Below, piece by piece: positions 1-8,604 of a stretch of 64,000 nucleotides of DNA. Each line of letters begins with the position of its first letter. Within the stretch, counting starts at the first letter, position 1. The translations under genes and the position numbers were made by a program. The notes beneath the pieces are model-generated. The model made no database searches. It was not told the DNA's origin and saw only the letters and a list, made by a program, of their open reading frames with translations. The DNA comes from Bradyrhizobium zhanjiangense. GTDB taxonomy: Bacteria; Pseudomonadota; Alphaproteobacteria; Rhizobiales; Xanthobacteraceae. The stretch covers positions 6,903,001-6,967,000 of the forward strand of contig NZ_CP022221.1 in assembly GCF_004114935.1 (NCBI RefSeq), given 5' to 3'.

Positions 1-732
1 GGCAATGATCAAATCGGTCGGGCGCAGCAGCGCGACCGAGCCTGCCGCCATCGACTTGCCGAGGCCGCAATCCACCTGCCCGCGCGCGCCCTTGGCGAGG
101 AACGGGCCGAACTGGTACTGCGCCCGGCGCAGCATCGCCGGTCCAGCGATGATGTTCTCGGAGACGGCGTGCTCCACGAAAAGGTTCGGCGCGATGATCG
201 GCACGCGGCTAGTCGCCAGCGCATCCTCCTCCAGCACACCGCGCGCGCCGCCCCAATGATCGGTGTGGGTGTGCGTGAAGATGACGGCCGCGACCGGGCG
301 CTTGCCACGATGCCTGAAGTAAAGATCGAGCGCGGCGCGCGCGCCCTCGATCGAGGTCAGGGTATCCACGACGATGACGCCACTGTCGCCCTCGATCAGC
401 GTCATGTTGGCGATGTCGAGGCCGCGCACCTGATAGACGCCCGGCACGACCTCGAACAGGCCGTGATGCATGTTGAGCCGCGACTGCCGCCACAGGCTCG
501 GATTGACTGTGGGCGGCGCTTCTTGCTCGGCGAGGAAGCCATAGGGCGCAAGGCTCCAGACCGTCCGCCCCTGCGGATGTGTGACCGTCGCGTTCTCGAT
601 CGTGCCGAGAAAGCCGCGCGCCGCATCGTCGAAATCCCGCGTGTCGGAGAACGGCAGCGCGTTCAGCATGGCCTCGTGTTGCGCGATGACGGACGGCGTT
701 GCGCTTTTCGGCTCGCTGCTGGATTCTGTCAT
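1..732 (-). CDS. Alkyl sulfatase (SdsA/BDS1-like metallo-beta-lactamase), 3' part outside window
   Basis: The reading frame is open from an ATG at 732 to the window edge, giving the first 244 residues; the rest lies outside. Residues about 153-162 carry the metal-binding motif THTHTDHWGG of the metallo-beta-lactamase fold, and the preceding segment (VYQVRGLDIANMTLIEGD, then IVVDT) is typical of SdsA1-type alkyl sulfatases, which hydrolyse primary alkyl sulfates such as SDS to alcohol and sulfate using two zinc ions. Family members are about 630-660 residues with an added dimerisation domain and a C-terminal SCP2-like domain, neither visible here. No signal peptide is evident at the chosen start. 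Family assignment is firm; the substrate is inferred. Confidence 0.85.
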   Translation of the reverse strand, partial: MTESSSEPKSATPSVIAQHEAMLNALPFSDTRDFDDAARGFLGTIENATVTHPQGRTVWSLAPYGFLAEQEAPPTVNPSLWRQSRLNMHHGLFEVVPGVYQVRGLDIANMTLIEGDSGVIVVDTLTSIEGARAALDLYFRHRGKRPVAAVIFTHTHTDHWGGARGVLEEDALATSRVPIIAPNLFVEHAVSENIIAGPAMLRRAQYQFGPFLAKGARGQVDCGLGKSMAAGSVALLRPTDLIIA

Positions 733-804
733 ATCTATTCTCCGGCCTGTCGCGGCCATCTAACCGCATCTCGCGGTTGATTGCCATCGGAGGAAGGAGC
801 GAAC

Positions 805-893
805 CGTAGCCCGGATGGAGTGAAGCGCAATCCGGGGTTTCGATCCAGACGCGGGAAAGTCCCGGATTACGCTTGCGCTCCATCCGGGCTACG
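805..893. repeat. Dispersed palindromic repeat (GTAGCCCGGATGG type)
   Basis: The two ends are inverted copies of each other: CGTAGCCCGGATGGAGTGAA near 805 and CCATCCGGGCTACG at 880-893, with a second nested pair around the ATCCGGG/CCCGGAT core. The whole can fold into one long stem. Elements with this sequence are common between genes in Bradyrhizobium-like genomes (recalled, not searched). It lies between the convergent 3' end of dctQM and the start of the sulfatase gene and could serve as a transcription end for dctQM. Confidence 0.75.
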
Positions 894-930
894 ATTTGCC
901 CTCTCCCCAGAACGAGACGGGGTTAAGCCG

Positions 931-2964
931 CTACATCCCCAATAGCGTCGGCAGCCACAACGACAGGCCGGGCCAATAGGTCACGATCACCAGGAACGTC
1001 AGCATGGTCAACAGCCAAGGCCACACCGCGACGGTGAGCTCGGTGATGCCCATCTTGGCGATGCCTGAGGCGACGTAGAGATTGAGGCCGACGGGCGGAT
1101 GGCACAGCCCCACCTCCATGTTGACCGTCATCAGGATGCCGAAATGGATCGGGTCGATGCCGAGCTTGACCGCGACCGGAAACAGGATCGGCGCCATGAT
1201 CAGGATGATCGAGGACGGCTCCATCACGTTGCCCGCCAGCAGCAGCAACAGATTGACGACGAGCAGGAAGCCGATCCACCCCAAGCCCTGGTCGATCATC
1301 CATTGCGCCAGCGCCTGCGGCACGTTCTCGTAGGTCATCAGGAACGAGAACAGCACGGCGTTGGTGATGATGTAGAGCAGCATCGCCGAAAGGTTCGCCG
1401 ATGACAGCAGCACCCGCGGCACGTCGCGCAGCTTCAGATCCTTGTAGATGAACACCGCGACGATGAAGGCGTAGACCGCGCTGACGGCCGCAGCTTCGGT
1501 CGGCGTGAACAAGCCGCTGTAGATGCCGCCGATCACGATCACGATCAGCAGGATGCCCCAGATCGACTTGCGGAACGCATCCAGACGCTGGAGGAACGTG
1601 GCCTTCGGCATCCGCGGATAGTCGTTGCGCCAGGCACGATAGAACGTTGTGGCGCCGAGCAGCGTGGCGAGGACGAATCCCGGCACAATGCCGGCGATGA
1701 AGAGCTTGCCGACCGAGCTGTTGGTGGAGACGGCGTAGAGAACCATCGGGATCGACGGCGGAATGAGAATGCCGAGCGAGCCCGATGTCGTGATCACCCC
1801 CGCCCCGAACCGCTTCGGAAACCCTTGCGCGACCATCGCAGGCAGGATCACCGAACCGATCGCCACCACGGTCGCCGGCGACGAGCCGGAAATTGCCGCG
1901 AACAGCGCGCAAGCGACCACGCCCGACAAAGCGAGACCGCCGTACCAATGGCCGACCAGCGCGGTCGCGAACGTGATCATCCGGCGCGCCACGCCGCCAT
2001 GGGTCAGGAAGTTGCCGGCAAGGATGAAGAACGGGATCGCCATGATCTCGAAATTCTCGATGCCGGTGAACAGCTTCAGCGCCACCGATTCCGTTCGCAC
2101 ATCGGTCAGCGTGAACATGAAGCTGAGCACGGTGAGACCCAGCGCGATCGAGATCGGCATGCCCGTCAGCATCAACGAGAGCAGAAGTGCGAACACGATG
2201 ACGACGCGCAGGCCATGCGGCAGCGTGATGACGTGGCCGGCATGCGCAAAGCACAGGGCGACGATCAGGACCGGCAGCAGCATCAGGATCCAGCCGAGCG
2301 GGCTACGCTCGTCCCGGACAACCTGGCTGGGTGTGACCGGGGCCGGATGCACCGGGTCCGCCTCGACGCCCTCGACGCCCGCCATGTCGTGATGCGGCAG
2401 CTCGCCGGTGCGGTAGAACGACCACGCGACCTGGAGGAAGCGGAAGCACATCAAGCCGGAGCCGAGCGGGATGGTGAGATACACCACCCACATCGGCGCT
2501 TCGAGATCGTTGGACTGCTGGCCGGTCTGCCACATCTGGTTGACGAACGCGGCGCCGAAATAGCTCACGATGGCGGTGAAGAGCGCGCCGCACAACAGCC
2601 CGAAGGTGATGACGCGGCGGCGCGATCCGCCCGGAAGGATGTTGACGAGCACGTCGACGCCGACATGGATGCCGGTGCGCACGCCGTAGGCGGCGCCGAA
2701 CTTCGCCATCCAGATGAACATGTAGATGCAGAGCTCTTGCGCCCAGGACAGGTCGAGCGAGGCAAGCCAGCTGAACGTCGCGCGCGCGGGAACGGCGAGG
2801 AAGGCCAGATTGCGGGCTTCCGCCCATCTGGCGATATCGATCGACAGGCCGGCGCCGTAACGATGCAGCACCGCGACGAAGATGAGCGACGTCGCAGCCG
2901 CGATCATCGTCGCGATCAGCCATTCCTCGAGATGATCGAGCACACGGTTCAGCACACGCAGCAA
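931..2964 (-). CDS. dctQM: TRAP transporter, fused small and large permease subunits (DctQM)
   Basis: A fused TRAP permease that moves a carboxylate-type substrate delivered by the DctP protein encoded just upstream, driven by a cation gradient. Residues 1 to about 220 form the DctQ part (four membrane helices, with the helix containing ELCIYMFIWMAKFGAAYG and the GIHVGVDV stretch). After a hydrophilic linker (PVHPAPVTPSQ) the DctM part has about twelve helices, including GMPISIALGL and CHPPVGLNLY. I chose the TTG at 2964, preceded by GGGGGG at 2971-2976, giving 677 residues. A longer frame from a GTG at 3024 would start inside a strong hairpin (3006-3033). Operon order is dctP then dctQM. Confidence 0.9.
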   Translation of the reverse strand: MLRVLNRVLDHLEEWLIATMIAAATSLIFVAVLHRYGAGLSIDIARWAEARNLAFLAVPARATFSWLASLDLSWAQELCIYMFIWMAKFGAAYGVRTGIHVGVDVLVNILPGGSRRRVITFGLLCGALFTAIVSYFGAAFVNQMWQTGQQSNDLEAPMWVVYLTIPLGSGLMCFRFLQVAWSFYRTGELPHHDMAGVEGVEADPVHPAPVTPSQVVRDERSPLGWILMLLPVLIVALCFAHAGHVITLPHGLRVVIVFALLLSLMLTGMPISIALGLTVLSFMFTLTDVRTESVALKLFTGIENFEIMAIPFFILAGNFLTHGGVARRMITFATALVGHWYGGLALSGVVACALFAAISGSSPATVVAIGSVILPAMVAQGFPKRFGAGVITTSGSLGILIPPSIPMVLYAVSTNSSVGKLFIAGIVPGFVLATLLGATTFYRAWRNDYPRMPKATFLQRLDAFRKSIWGILLIVIVIGGIYSGLFTPTEAAAVSAVYAFIVAVFIYKDLKLRDVPRVLLSSANLSAMLLYIITNAVLFSFLMTYENVPQALAQWMIDQGLGWIGFLLVVNLLLLLAGNVMEPSSIILIMAPILFPVAVKLGIDPIHFGILMTVNMEVGLCHPPVGLNLYVASGIAKMGITELTVAVWPWLLTMLTFLVIVTYWPGLSLWLPTLLGM

Positions 2965-3005
2965 CTTAGTCCCCCCAGCATTGGCTCGTCCATTCAAGAG
3001 CGAAA

Positions 3006-3033
3006 CGGCCGGGAGTGCGATCACCCCCGACCG
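3006..3033 (-). promoter_or_regulatory. Intergenic hairpin between dctP and dctQM
   Basis: A 12-bp stem with a 4-base loop: CGGCCGGGAGTG (3006-3017), CGAT, CACCCCCGACCG (3022-3033); ten pairs are Watson-Crick and two are G-T on the transcribed strand. No long T run follows, so it is not a typical intrinsic terminator. Hairpins of this kind after a binding-protein gene commonly stabilise the upstream mRNA and reduce read-through, which would give more DctP than permease. That role is inferred. Confidence 0.6.
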
Positions 3034-3062
3034 TTGTTATTGTTCTTAGTAGGGCGCGGCCG

Positions 3063-4064
3063 TCAGTTCATCTTGACGTCGAGTTCCTTGGCAAGGAGAT
3101 CGAGCACCTCCTGCCCGACCCGTCCCTTCGCCCATTTGTAGGTCGGCTGCATCGCCTCCTGCCACGCCTTGCGATCGGCGTCGGTGAGATAATGCAGATT
3201 GGTCTTGCCCGTCTTCTTGATCTCGGCCAGCGCGTCCTCGTTCTCCTGGCGCGCGATCGAGTTGGTGTAGTCGGTCGCCTCCGCCATCGCCTTGTCAAGC
3301 TGGGTGCGGATGTCGGGCGGCAGGCCCGACCAGAATTTCGCGTTGACGATGACGGCATATTGCAGATGCGCGTGATAGGACACGGTGATGTCCTTCTGCA
3401 CCTCGTAGAACTTCTGCGTCAGGTAGTTGGACGGCGTGTTCTCGCAGCCGTCGACCACGCCCGTCTGCAGCGCCTGGTAGACTTCGGAGAACGCCATGAT
3501 CTGCGGGATCGAACCCATGATGCGAAGATATTGGTCGGCGATCTTCGATCCGGAGATGCGGAATTTAAGCCCCTGGAAATCGGTCGGCTTCAGCAAGGGG
3601 CGGTTGGCGGAGAGCATGTGGAAGCCGTTGTCCCAATAAGCGAGCCCGGTGATGCCCTTGGCCTCGAGCTTCTGGAACAGCCATTTGCCGACCGTGCCTT
3701 TCATCGCGTTGGCGTAGGTCTGTTCATCCCTGAACAGCCAGGGCAGGTCGAGCGCCTCGAATTCCTTGATGCCGAGCGGCGCGAATTTCGCGGTCGACGG
3801 CGCGAGCATCTGCACCGAGCCGAGTTGAAGTGCCTCGATCTCCTCCTTGTCCTTGTAGAGCGTGGAGTTCGGGTAGACTTCGACCTTGACCTTGCCGTCG
3901 GTGTATTTCTCGGCGAGCTCCTTGAACTTCAGCGCGCCCTTGCCCTTCGGGGTGTCGTTGGCGACGACGTGGCTGAACTTGATGACGATGGGATTCTGGG
4001 CCTGGGCGACGGCAGGGGCCAAGAGAATAGCCGCGGCGGCGACTGCAAGAAGCAGCTTGCGCAT
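3063..4064 (-). CDS. dctP: TRAP transporter periplasmic substrate-binding protein (DctP family)
   Basis: Periplasmic binding protein that captures a C4-dicarboxylate or similar organic acid and hands it to the DctQM permease. The start at 4064 gives MRKLLLAVAAA, a clear signal peptide cut after AQA, and is preceded by GGGAGG at a good distance. The mature protein opens with IVIKFSHVVANDTPKG and contains the family's FRISGS segment (the conserved ligand-binding arginine) and a GVVDGCENTPSNY stretch. Length is 333 residues, normal for DctP. It is the first gene of a dctP-dctQM operon. The true ligand cannot be read from sequence; DctP homologues bind many organic acids. Confidence 0.92.
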   Translation of the reverse strand: MRKLLLAVAAAAILLAPAVAQAQNPIVIKFSHVVANDTPKGKGALKFKELAEKYTDGKVKVEVYPNSTLYKDKEEIEALQLGSVQMLAPSTAKFAPLGIKEFEALDLPWLFRDEQTYANAMKGTVGKWLFQKLEAKGITGLAYWDNGFHMLSANRPLLKPTDFQGLKFRISGSKIADQYLRIMGSIPQIMAFSEVYQALQTGVVDGCENTPSNYLTQKFYEVQKDITVSYHAHLQYAVIVNAKFWSGLPPDIRTQLDKAMAEATDYTNSIARQENEDALAEIKKTGKTNLHYLTDADRKAWQEAMQPTYKWAKGRVGQEVLDLLAKELDVKMN

Positions 4065-4262
4065 AAAGTAACCTCCCAACAACCTGTCTAAACTGGGTCT
4101 TTTTGTTTTTCAGGTCAGTAGTGGCAGCAATCCGCCACCCGAACAACTAGACCTAAGCCCAATTTGCTGCAGCCAAGCTAACTTGACCGCTGCCGGATGC
4201 GCAACCCGGCACCCGCTTCAGTCCAAGGAAACGAGCGCTTTTGCCGCATTGCGGCAGTGCCA

Positions 4263-5033
4263 TCAGTTTTTGCGCTGGGCGACCATGAAGAGGCGCCGGA
4301 ACGGGAACAGCGTCTGCCCCGCCGCATTCTTCGGATAGGCCTTTGCGACGCGCATCCCATAGGCCGCTTCGAACGCAGCCTTCTCATCACCCTGCAAGAC
4401 ATCGAGATAGCGCGTCAGCCAGGTCCCCTTGGTCCACTCCTTCACGGGGTTCTCGCCTTCGAGCACTTGCAGATATTCAGTTTCCCAGATGTCGATATTT
4501 TGCGAGAGCGGCGCGAGCAGGTCGTGATAGAAGGCCGGCCCTTCGACCGGCGGCGGGGTGACGAGATGCTCGACCTTGGACCGCCAGGGACCGTTCAGCG
4601 CGGTCTCGCCGATCAGCACATGCGACGGCGCGGTAAAATTGCGCGGCATCTGCACCGCAAGCACTCCGCCGGGCGTGACCTTCTCCATCACCGACGGAAA
4701 CAGTGCCGCGTGATTGGGCAGCCAGTGCAGTGCGGCATTGGAATAGATCAAGTCATACCGCTTCGCGGGACGCCAATGTCCGAGGTCCTCATGCGACCAT
4801 TCCACGTCGGGCGCGGCCTTGCGGCCGGCCGCGACCATCTCGGCCGAACCCTCGACGCCGGTCACGGCGGCCTCCGGCCAGCGCTCCCTGATCAGTTTTG
4901 TCACATTGCCGGCGCCGGCGCCGAGATCGGCGATCGCGCGTGGGCCGAAATCCGGAATCCGCATCAACAGGTCGACGGCGGGCCGGAGCCGGTGACCGGA
5001 GAACTTCAGATATTGCTGCGGATCCCAGACCAT
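4263..5033 (-). CDS. tam: Trans-aconitate 2-methyltransferase
   Basis: Cytoplasmic SAM-dependent methyltransferase that methylates trans-aconitate, an inhibitor of aconitase, to its monomethyl ester. It begins MVWDPQQYLKF, the family signature start, and the glycine-rich SAM site IADLGAGAGN follows at residues 34-43. Further motifs are DLIYSNAALHWLPNH and GGVLAVQMPRNF. Length is 256 residues, as in E. coli Tam. A frame extends upstream to 5162, but the start at 5033 matches the family N-terminus exactly. It is transcribed away from the short-chain dehydrogenase at 5177, with 143 bp between them. Confidence 0.92.
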   Translation of the reverse strand: MVWDPQQYLKFSGHRLRPAVDLLMRIPDFGPRAIADLGAGAGNVTKLIRERWPEAAVTGVEGSAEMVAAGRKAAPDVEWSHEDLGHWRPAKRYDLIYSNAALHWLPNHAALFPSVMEKVTPGGVLAVQMPRNFTAPSHVLIGETALNGPWRSKVEHLVTPPPVEGPAFYHDLLAPLSQNIDIWETEYLQVLEGENPVKEWTKGTWLTRYLDVLQGDEKAAFEAAYGMRVAKAYPKNAAGQTLFPFRRLFMVAQRKN

Positions 5034-5176
5034 CGCTGATGCCTTTTCTTTTTCGTGTTTCCTTCGCCGAAGCTCTTGGTTACCACTGCTCGTCCCGGTC
5101 GGGCAATTCGCAAAGCCCGCGGGACTCGGCAGGAAACGAAAGCAACAGCCAAGAAACAACAAGAGAGCGTGTGACC

Positions 5177-5920
5177 ATGGACCTCGGGCTCAAATCGAAA
5201 ACCGCAGTCGTCACGGGCGCAAGCATCGGCATCGGCCGCGCCATCGCCAAGGGCCTTGCTGCCGAAGGCGTGCGCGTCGTTGGCGTCGCGCGGCGGACCG
5301 ATCTGCTCGCCGAGCTGGTGAAAGAGGTCGGCGGCGGGCTGATAACGCCGTTCGAGCAGGACGTGATGGCGAAGGACGCCGCGGAGAGGATCGCGGCGTT
5401 TGCAATCAAGGAGCTCGGCCATGTCGACATCCTCGTCAACAATGCCGGTGGCAGCCGTCCCCTCCCCGTCGATGCGCCCGACAGCAAATGGGACGAGGCC
5501 ATCGCGCTGAATTTCACCAGCTACCGCCGCATCGCGCATGCGCTGCTGCCGCAGATGATCGAACGCAAATGGGGCCGCATCGTCAACATCACCGGAAAGT
5601 CCGAGCCGGAAGGCCTCAACGCCGCCTTTGCCGCGAAAGCCGCCGTGCACGCCTGGGCCAAGGGCTTGTCGCGCGAGATCGGCGCGCACGGCATCACCGT
5701 CAACTGCATCCCGCCCGGCCGCATCATGAGCGAGCAGATCCGCCGCAACTACCCGCCGGATTATCGCGAGCGCTTCGCGGAGGAAGAGATCCCAGTCGGC
5801 TATTGGGGCGAGCCGGAGGATCTCGCGGCGCTCGCGGTGTTCCTGGCCTCACCGGTGGCGCGCTACATCACGGGTACGGTGATCCCGGTGGACGGAGGAC
5901 TAAGGCGGTATCAGTTCTAG
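5177..5920 (+). CDS. Short-chain dehydrogenase family protein with missing catalytic tyrosine
   Basis: A 247-residue Rossmann-fold protein of the classical SDR family. Residues 13-20 (TGASIGIG) bind the nucleotide, NNAG is present near residue 87, and the C-terminus has the usual ITGTVIPVDGG. The active site is odd: in the usual YxxxK motif the lysine is present (K154 in NAAFAAKAAVHAW) but the tyrosine position is alanine, and the segment holding the catalytic serine reads NITGKSEPEG and is about three residues short. The protein may therefore use another mechanism or have a binding role. Homologues are usually called 3-oxoacyl-ACP reductases, but that activity should not be assumed. Confidence 0.85.
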   Translation: MDLGLKSKTAVVTGASIGIGRAIAKGLAAEGVRVVGVARRTDLLAELVKEVGGGLITPFEQDVMAKDAAERIAAFAIKELGHVDILVNNAGGSRPLPVDAPDSKWDEAIALNFTSYRRIAHALLPQMIERKWGRIVNITGKSEPEGLNAAFAAKAAVHAWAKGLSREIGAHGITVNCIPPGRIMSEQIRRNYPPDYRERFAEEEIPVGYWGEPEDLAALAVFLASPVARYITGTVIPVDGGLRRYQF

Positions 5921-6239
5921 GAGGCGGACTCCCGAATCCCAGGGCTATCGCATATGGATTTTAGGAGGACTTTTCGCGGGCTTGCTCCGCCTCTCGCGCT
6001 TGCGGGAGAGGCCGACGCGCTCGCAGAGCGCGGCGGGTGAGGGCTCTTGCCGCCCAGGGACAGCTCCGCATTTTTCGACAATCCCGCCGCGGAGACACCC
6101 CTCACCCCAGCCCTCCCCCGCAAGCGGGAGAGGGAGCCCAGTGCGGATGCCGCCGCAGCGTGGACACCATATGCGATTCCCCTGGCCCGAATCCGGTCGG
6201 CCCGAGAAAGGCACGCCATGTCCGGTTTGCCGCCGGACC
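5921..6239. other. Intergenic region holding a two-armed palindrome repeat
   Basis: No credible gene is seen between the SDR stop and the DsrE-like gene's stop. Most of the region is the repeat at 5988-6134; the rest shows nothing recognisable. The flanking genes are convergent, so transcription from both sides ends here. Confidence 0.6.
5988..6134 (-). repeat. Two-armed GC palindrome repeat, copy 1
   Basis: Each end is itself a palindrome: CTCTCGCGCTTGCGGGAGAG at the left and CTCCCCCGCAAGCGGGAGAG at the right, separated by a spacer with GGTGAGGGCTCTT and GGAGACACCCCTCACCCC. The order of spacer motifs is reversed compared with the copies at 45055 and 58155, so this copy lies in the opposite orientation. 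It sits between convergent genes. Confidence 0.8.
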
Positions 6240-6845
6240 TCACGGTTTGACGTAGCTCCAGCCCTGTTCCTGCAGCTCCATGACGCGGACGACACCGGAT
6301 TTGACGACCGTGGCTTGTGGAATCAGGTTGATGTCCTTGTTCTCCGCTTTGCGCATGTTTTCCTGGGTGTTGCCGCAGGCTTTGAAGGAGATTTCGGGAT
6401 GGCTCATCGCGAGCACCTCGATGCGCGGCTTCACCGGCGAGGTGTCATCGCGCAGCATGTGAAGGCCAGGACCGAAAGTGACGACCTCGATCGATACGGG
6501 TTCACCGAGACCGCGGTAGTATTGCGCGACGTTGGTCGCATTGTTGAGTGTGAGGTTCATCATCGCAGGTTCGTTGGAATTGACCTGCAGGATCAGCCGG
6601 TGCGGCTTCCTGGCGCTCTCGGCTTTCGTCGCCTCAGCCATCTTCGTGTTGTTCGCAGCTTCCTGCTTGATCGCCGGCTTGCTCACCTGCTTCTGTCGAG
6701 CCGGATGCTTTGGGTTGCTCGCTTGGCTCTTCTCACGCGCCTGCGGAATCAACTGGTTGTCCTGCTGCGCCTGCGCGCTTTGTCCGATCAGAAGCAGCAT
6801 CGCCAGTCCGCTGATGACTGCCATCGCCCATTTTGGATTGATCAT
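6240..6845 (-). CDS. Exported DsrE-like protein
   Basis: A 201-residue protein with an N-terminal signal peptide (hydrophobic AMAVISGLAMLLLIG, cut near AQA), a lysine- and alanine-rich linker of about 60 residues, and a C-terminal DsrE/DsrF-like domain. The domain shows LILQVNSNEPAMMNLTLNNA, IEVVTFGPGLHML and the single conserved cysteine in ISFKACGNTQENM, the position where DsrE-type proteins carry sulfur. It ends with GVVRVMELQEQGWSYVKP, as in other periplasmic DsrE relatives. The start at 6845 has GGGAGA upstream. It is the last gene of a four-gene minus-strand module (6240-10245). Function is unknown; a redox or sulfur-binding role is inferred from the family. Confidence 0.8.
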   Translation of the reverse strand: MINPKWAMAVISGLAMLLLIGQSAQAQQDNQLIPQAREKSQASNPKHPARQKQVSKPAIKQEAANNTKMAEATKAESARKPHRLILQVNSNEPAMMNLTLNNATNVAQYYRGLGEPVSIEVVTFGPGLHMLRDDTSPVKPRIEVLAMSHPEISFKACGNTQENMRKAENKDINLIPQATVVKSGVVRVMELQEQGWSYVKP

Positions 6846-6871
6846 CTCGTATCTCCCATTTTCCCTGCCCA

Positions 6872-7501
6872 TCACCTTGCTGGTCTGGCGACGGCATGGG
6901 GCCATTTGCATGCAGCCGCCATTTTCTTGCGCACATTTTCGAATCCGCTGAGCAGGAATTGTCCGTCTTGCACCGGACCAGCGCGGGTGAAAAGGCGCAC
7001 AACGATGTGACCGTCGTCGGGTAGCGAGCTCAGCAACTTTACGACGTCGCCCCCGATAGCGACGCCGGAGCCGAATGAGGGCGACGATGCCGTGAGTTGC
7101 ATTGGCGTATCCGCATTCAGCCGAAAAGAGATGACGTATTCGTTGGCACTGCGTGACAGCGCCGGTCCCGTGACTACGACTTCCGTGCGGCCTCTGCGGC
7201 AGTGGATTGCGAGTTGCATCGCGGCGCCATCAGAGCCGCTAACGGATGAGGTGGTGGCGGTGACGATCGGCAGATAATCCACCGGCGAAGTGGTCTCGCT
7301 GACCAGCCAGCCGTCATCTGCCCCCCGCCGACTTGGCGGTGGGATCTTACGTGATAAGTCTTGCAGACATTCCAGCCGGGCTTGCCCCTCCATCGCCGAA
7401 CAAGCCCGAAGTGTTTCCATGGGATCGCCAGTGTTTTGCGCGTAAGCGATTCCGCAGGCGACATTCAAGGCGACGGCGAGCCGAGGAGCGGCAGTCTTCA
7501 T
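6872..7501 (-). CDS. TagO/VasI-like exported protein
   Basis: A 209-residue secreted protein resembling TagO/VasI, a periplasmic accessory of some type VI secretion systems. The signal peptide is MKTAAPRLAVALNVACGIAYA. The mature N-terminus has the paired-cysteine motif LRACSAMEGQARLECLQDL, and the C-terminal domain shows LAIHCRRGRTEVVV, a long beta-rich region and the closing FLLSGFENVRKKMAAACKW, where TagO proteins have an alpha helix and final Cys-Trp. The start codon overlaps the stop of the TAXI gene (ATGA at 7498-7501), so the two are translationally coupled. No type VI secretion genes are in the window, so the secretion role is doubtful here. Confidence 0.75.
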   Translation of the reverse strand: MKTAAPRLAVALNVACGIAYAQNTGDPMETLRACSAMEGQARLECLQDLSRKIPPPSRRGADDGWLVSETTSPVDYLPIVTATTSSVSGSDGAAMQLAIHCRRGRTEVVVTGPALSRSANEYVISFRLNADTPMQLTASSPSFGSGVAIGGDVVKLLSSLPDDGHIVVRLFTRAGPVQDGQFLLSGFENVRKKMAAACKWPHAVARPAR

Positions 7502-8541
7502 GGCCCCGCCTGTACGCTGCGCGCCTTGCGATCCAGCCATTCCTGCGCGGCTTGGAAGCGGGTAAGCCCGGGAACGGATGCCGCGAGATTGATCGACCGC
7601 CATTTCGGATCGAAGCCCGGAGCCTGCAGGCGGTCGATTCGCGAGAACAGGTACTCGACAAGGCGTGCCACACGTTGATAGCGATTGGAGCGTGGCGGCC
7701 AGTTGAACGCAACGAGCGCCGTCGGCACCGCGATGGTCGAGACCCGCTCGCCTTGCTTGATCAGATTGGGATACTCATTGGGGTCCAAGGTCGCTGGCAG
7801 ATAATAGTCCTCGAACTTCCTGTCGTAGTGCACCGGGAGGAACTTGAATCCGGCCTCCCAGCGGCCCTTTACGAAGGCGTCGACGGGTTTCGACGTGATG
7901 AACACGACGGCCGACATCTCGCCTTTGCGCATCTGTTCCAGGGCGACCTGATGCGGAATGAATGTCTTGTCGACGTCGATGCCGAGACGGCTGAAGATCA
8001 GTGGTCCTGAATAGGCAGCTGCGGTGCCCAGGGTATTGAAGTTCACCTTCTTGCCGGCAAGATCCTGCAGGCTCGCGATTTCCGGTCGCACGAAAATGTG
8101 CAGCTCGGATGGAAAGAGATTGAGCAGATACGTGATGCGGCTTCGGATCTGCGGTGCCTGAGCCTGATATTCTTCGAGCGCGTCGGAATTGATGATGGCG
8201 GTATCGACGCCACGCAAATAGAGCAGCGCATTCAGATTGTCGGTGGCGCCCCGGGTGACGATCGGCAGAAGATGCAGGTCTGCTCCGTCGTCGACGACGC
8301 GCGCCATTTCGGCGGCGAGGCGGATCGGCGCTCCCTCGAGCAGGCCGCCGGCGAGCCCGACCGTCCAGGCATTCATCCGGTCCTTTTCATTCTCTTGCGG
8401 GAGCGGCCGTCGGACGAGCTGAGCATCGGCCCTGGTATTTCTCGCGGTTTGCGCTTCCAAGCAGGCCGTTTGAAGCATCATCGCAACCGGCACCAACCAA
8501 GTGAGCAGGAGCAACGAGAGTGACTTTGGCGCCTTGTTCAT
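7498..8541 (-). CDS. TAXI-family solute-binding protein without a permease
   Basis: A 347-residue exported protein of the TAXI type, normally the periplasmic receptor of TRAP transporters. A signal peptide (SLSLLLLTWLVPVAMMLQTA) is followed by WTVGLAGGLLEGAPIRLAAEMARVV, the typical first strand and helix, then IINSDALEEY, FVRPEIASLQDLAGKKVNF and MRKGEMSAVVFITSKP. No fused DctQM permease lies beside it; the neighbours are a coiled-coil membrane protein and a TagO-like protein. It may bind a ligand for sensing or for an envelope complex instead of uptake. The start at 8541 is preceded by GAAGGGAACGAC. A second permease-free TAXI gene lies at 52673. Confidence 0.8.
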   Translation of the reverse strand: MNKAPKSLSLLLLTWLVPVAMMLQTACLEAQTARNTRADAQLVRRPLPQENEKDRMNAWTVGLAGGLLEGAPIRLAAEMARVVDDGADLHLLPIVTRGATDNLNALLYLRGVDTAIINSDALEEYQAQAPQIRSRITYLLNLFPSELHIFVRPEIASLQDLAGKKVNFNTLGTAAAYSGPLIFSRLGIDVDKTFIPHQVALEQMRKGEMSAVVFITSKPVDAFVKGRWEAGFKFLPVHYDRKFEDYYLPATLDPNEYPNLIKQGERVSTIAVPTALVAFNWPPRSNRYQRVARLVEYLFSRIDRLQAPGFDPKWRSINLAASVPGLTRFQAAQEWLDRKARSVQAGP

Positions 8542-8604
8542 GTCGTTCCCTTCTGAATCAGCCACCACAACCTTTCGTCCCGCCGAAATGCAACGAGCCC
8601 ATTC

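Noticed and set aside
1825..3141. Long open frame antisense to dctQM (438 codons)
   Set aside because: Arginine/histidine/aspartate-rich with no domain; it is the mirror of a strongly supported gene in GC-rich DNA.
6872..7501. Type VI secretion system
   Set aside because: Only a TagO/VasI-like protein is present; no TssB/C, ClpV, Hcp or VgrG genes are in the window.
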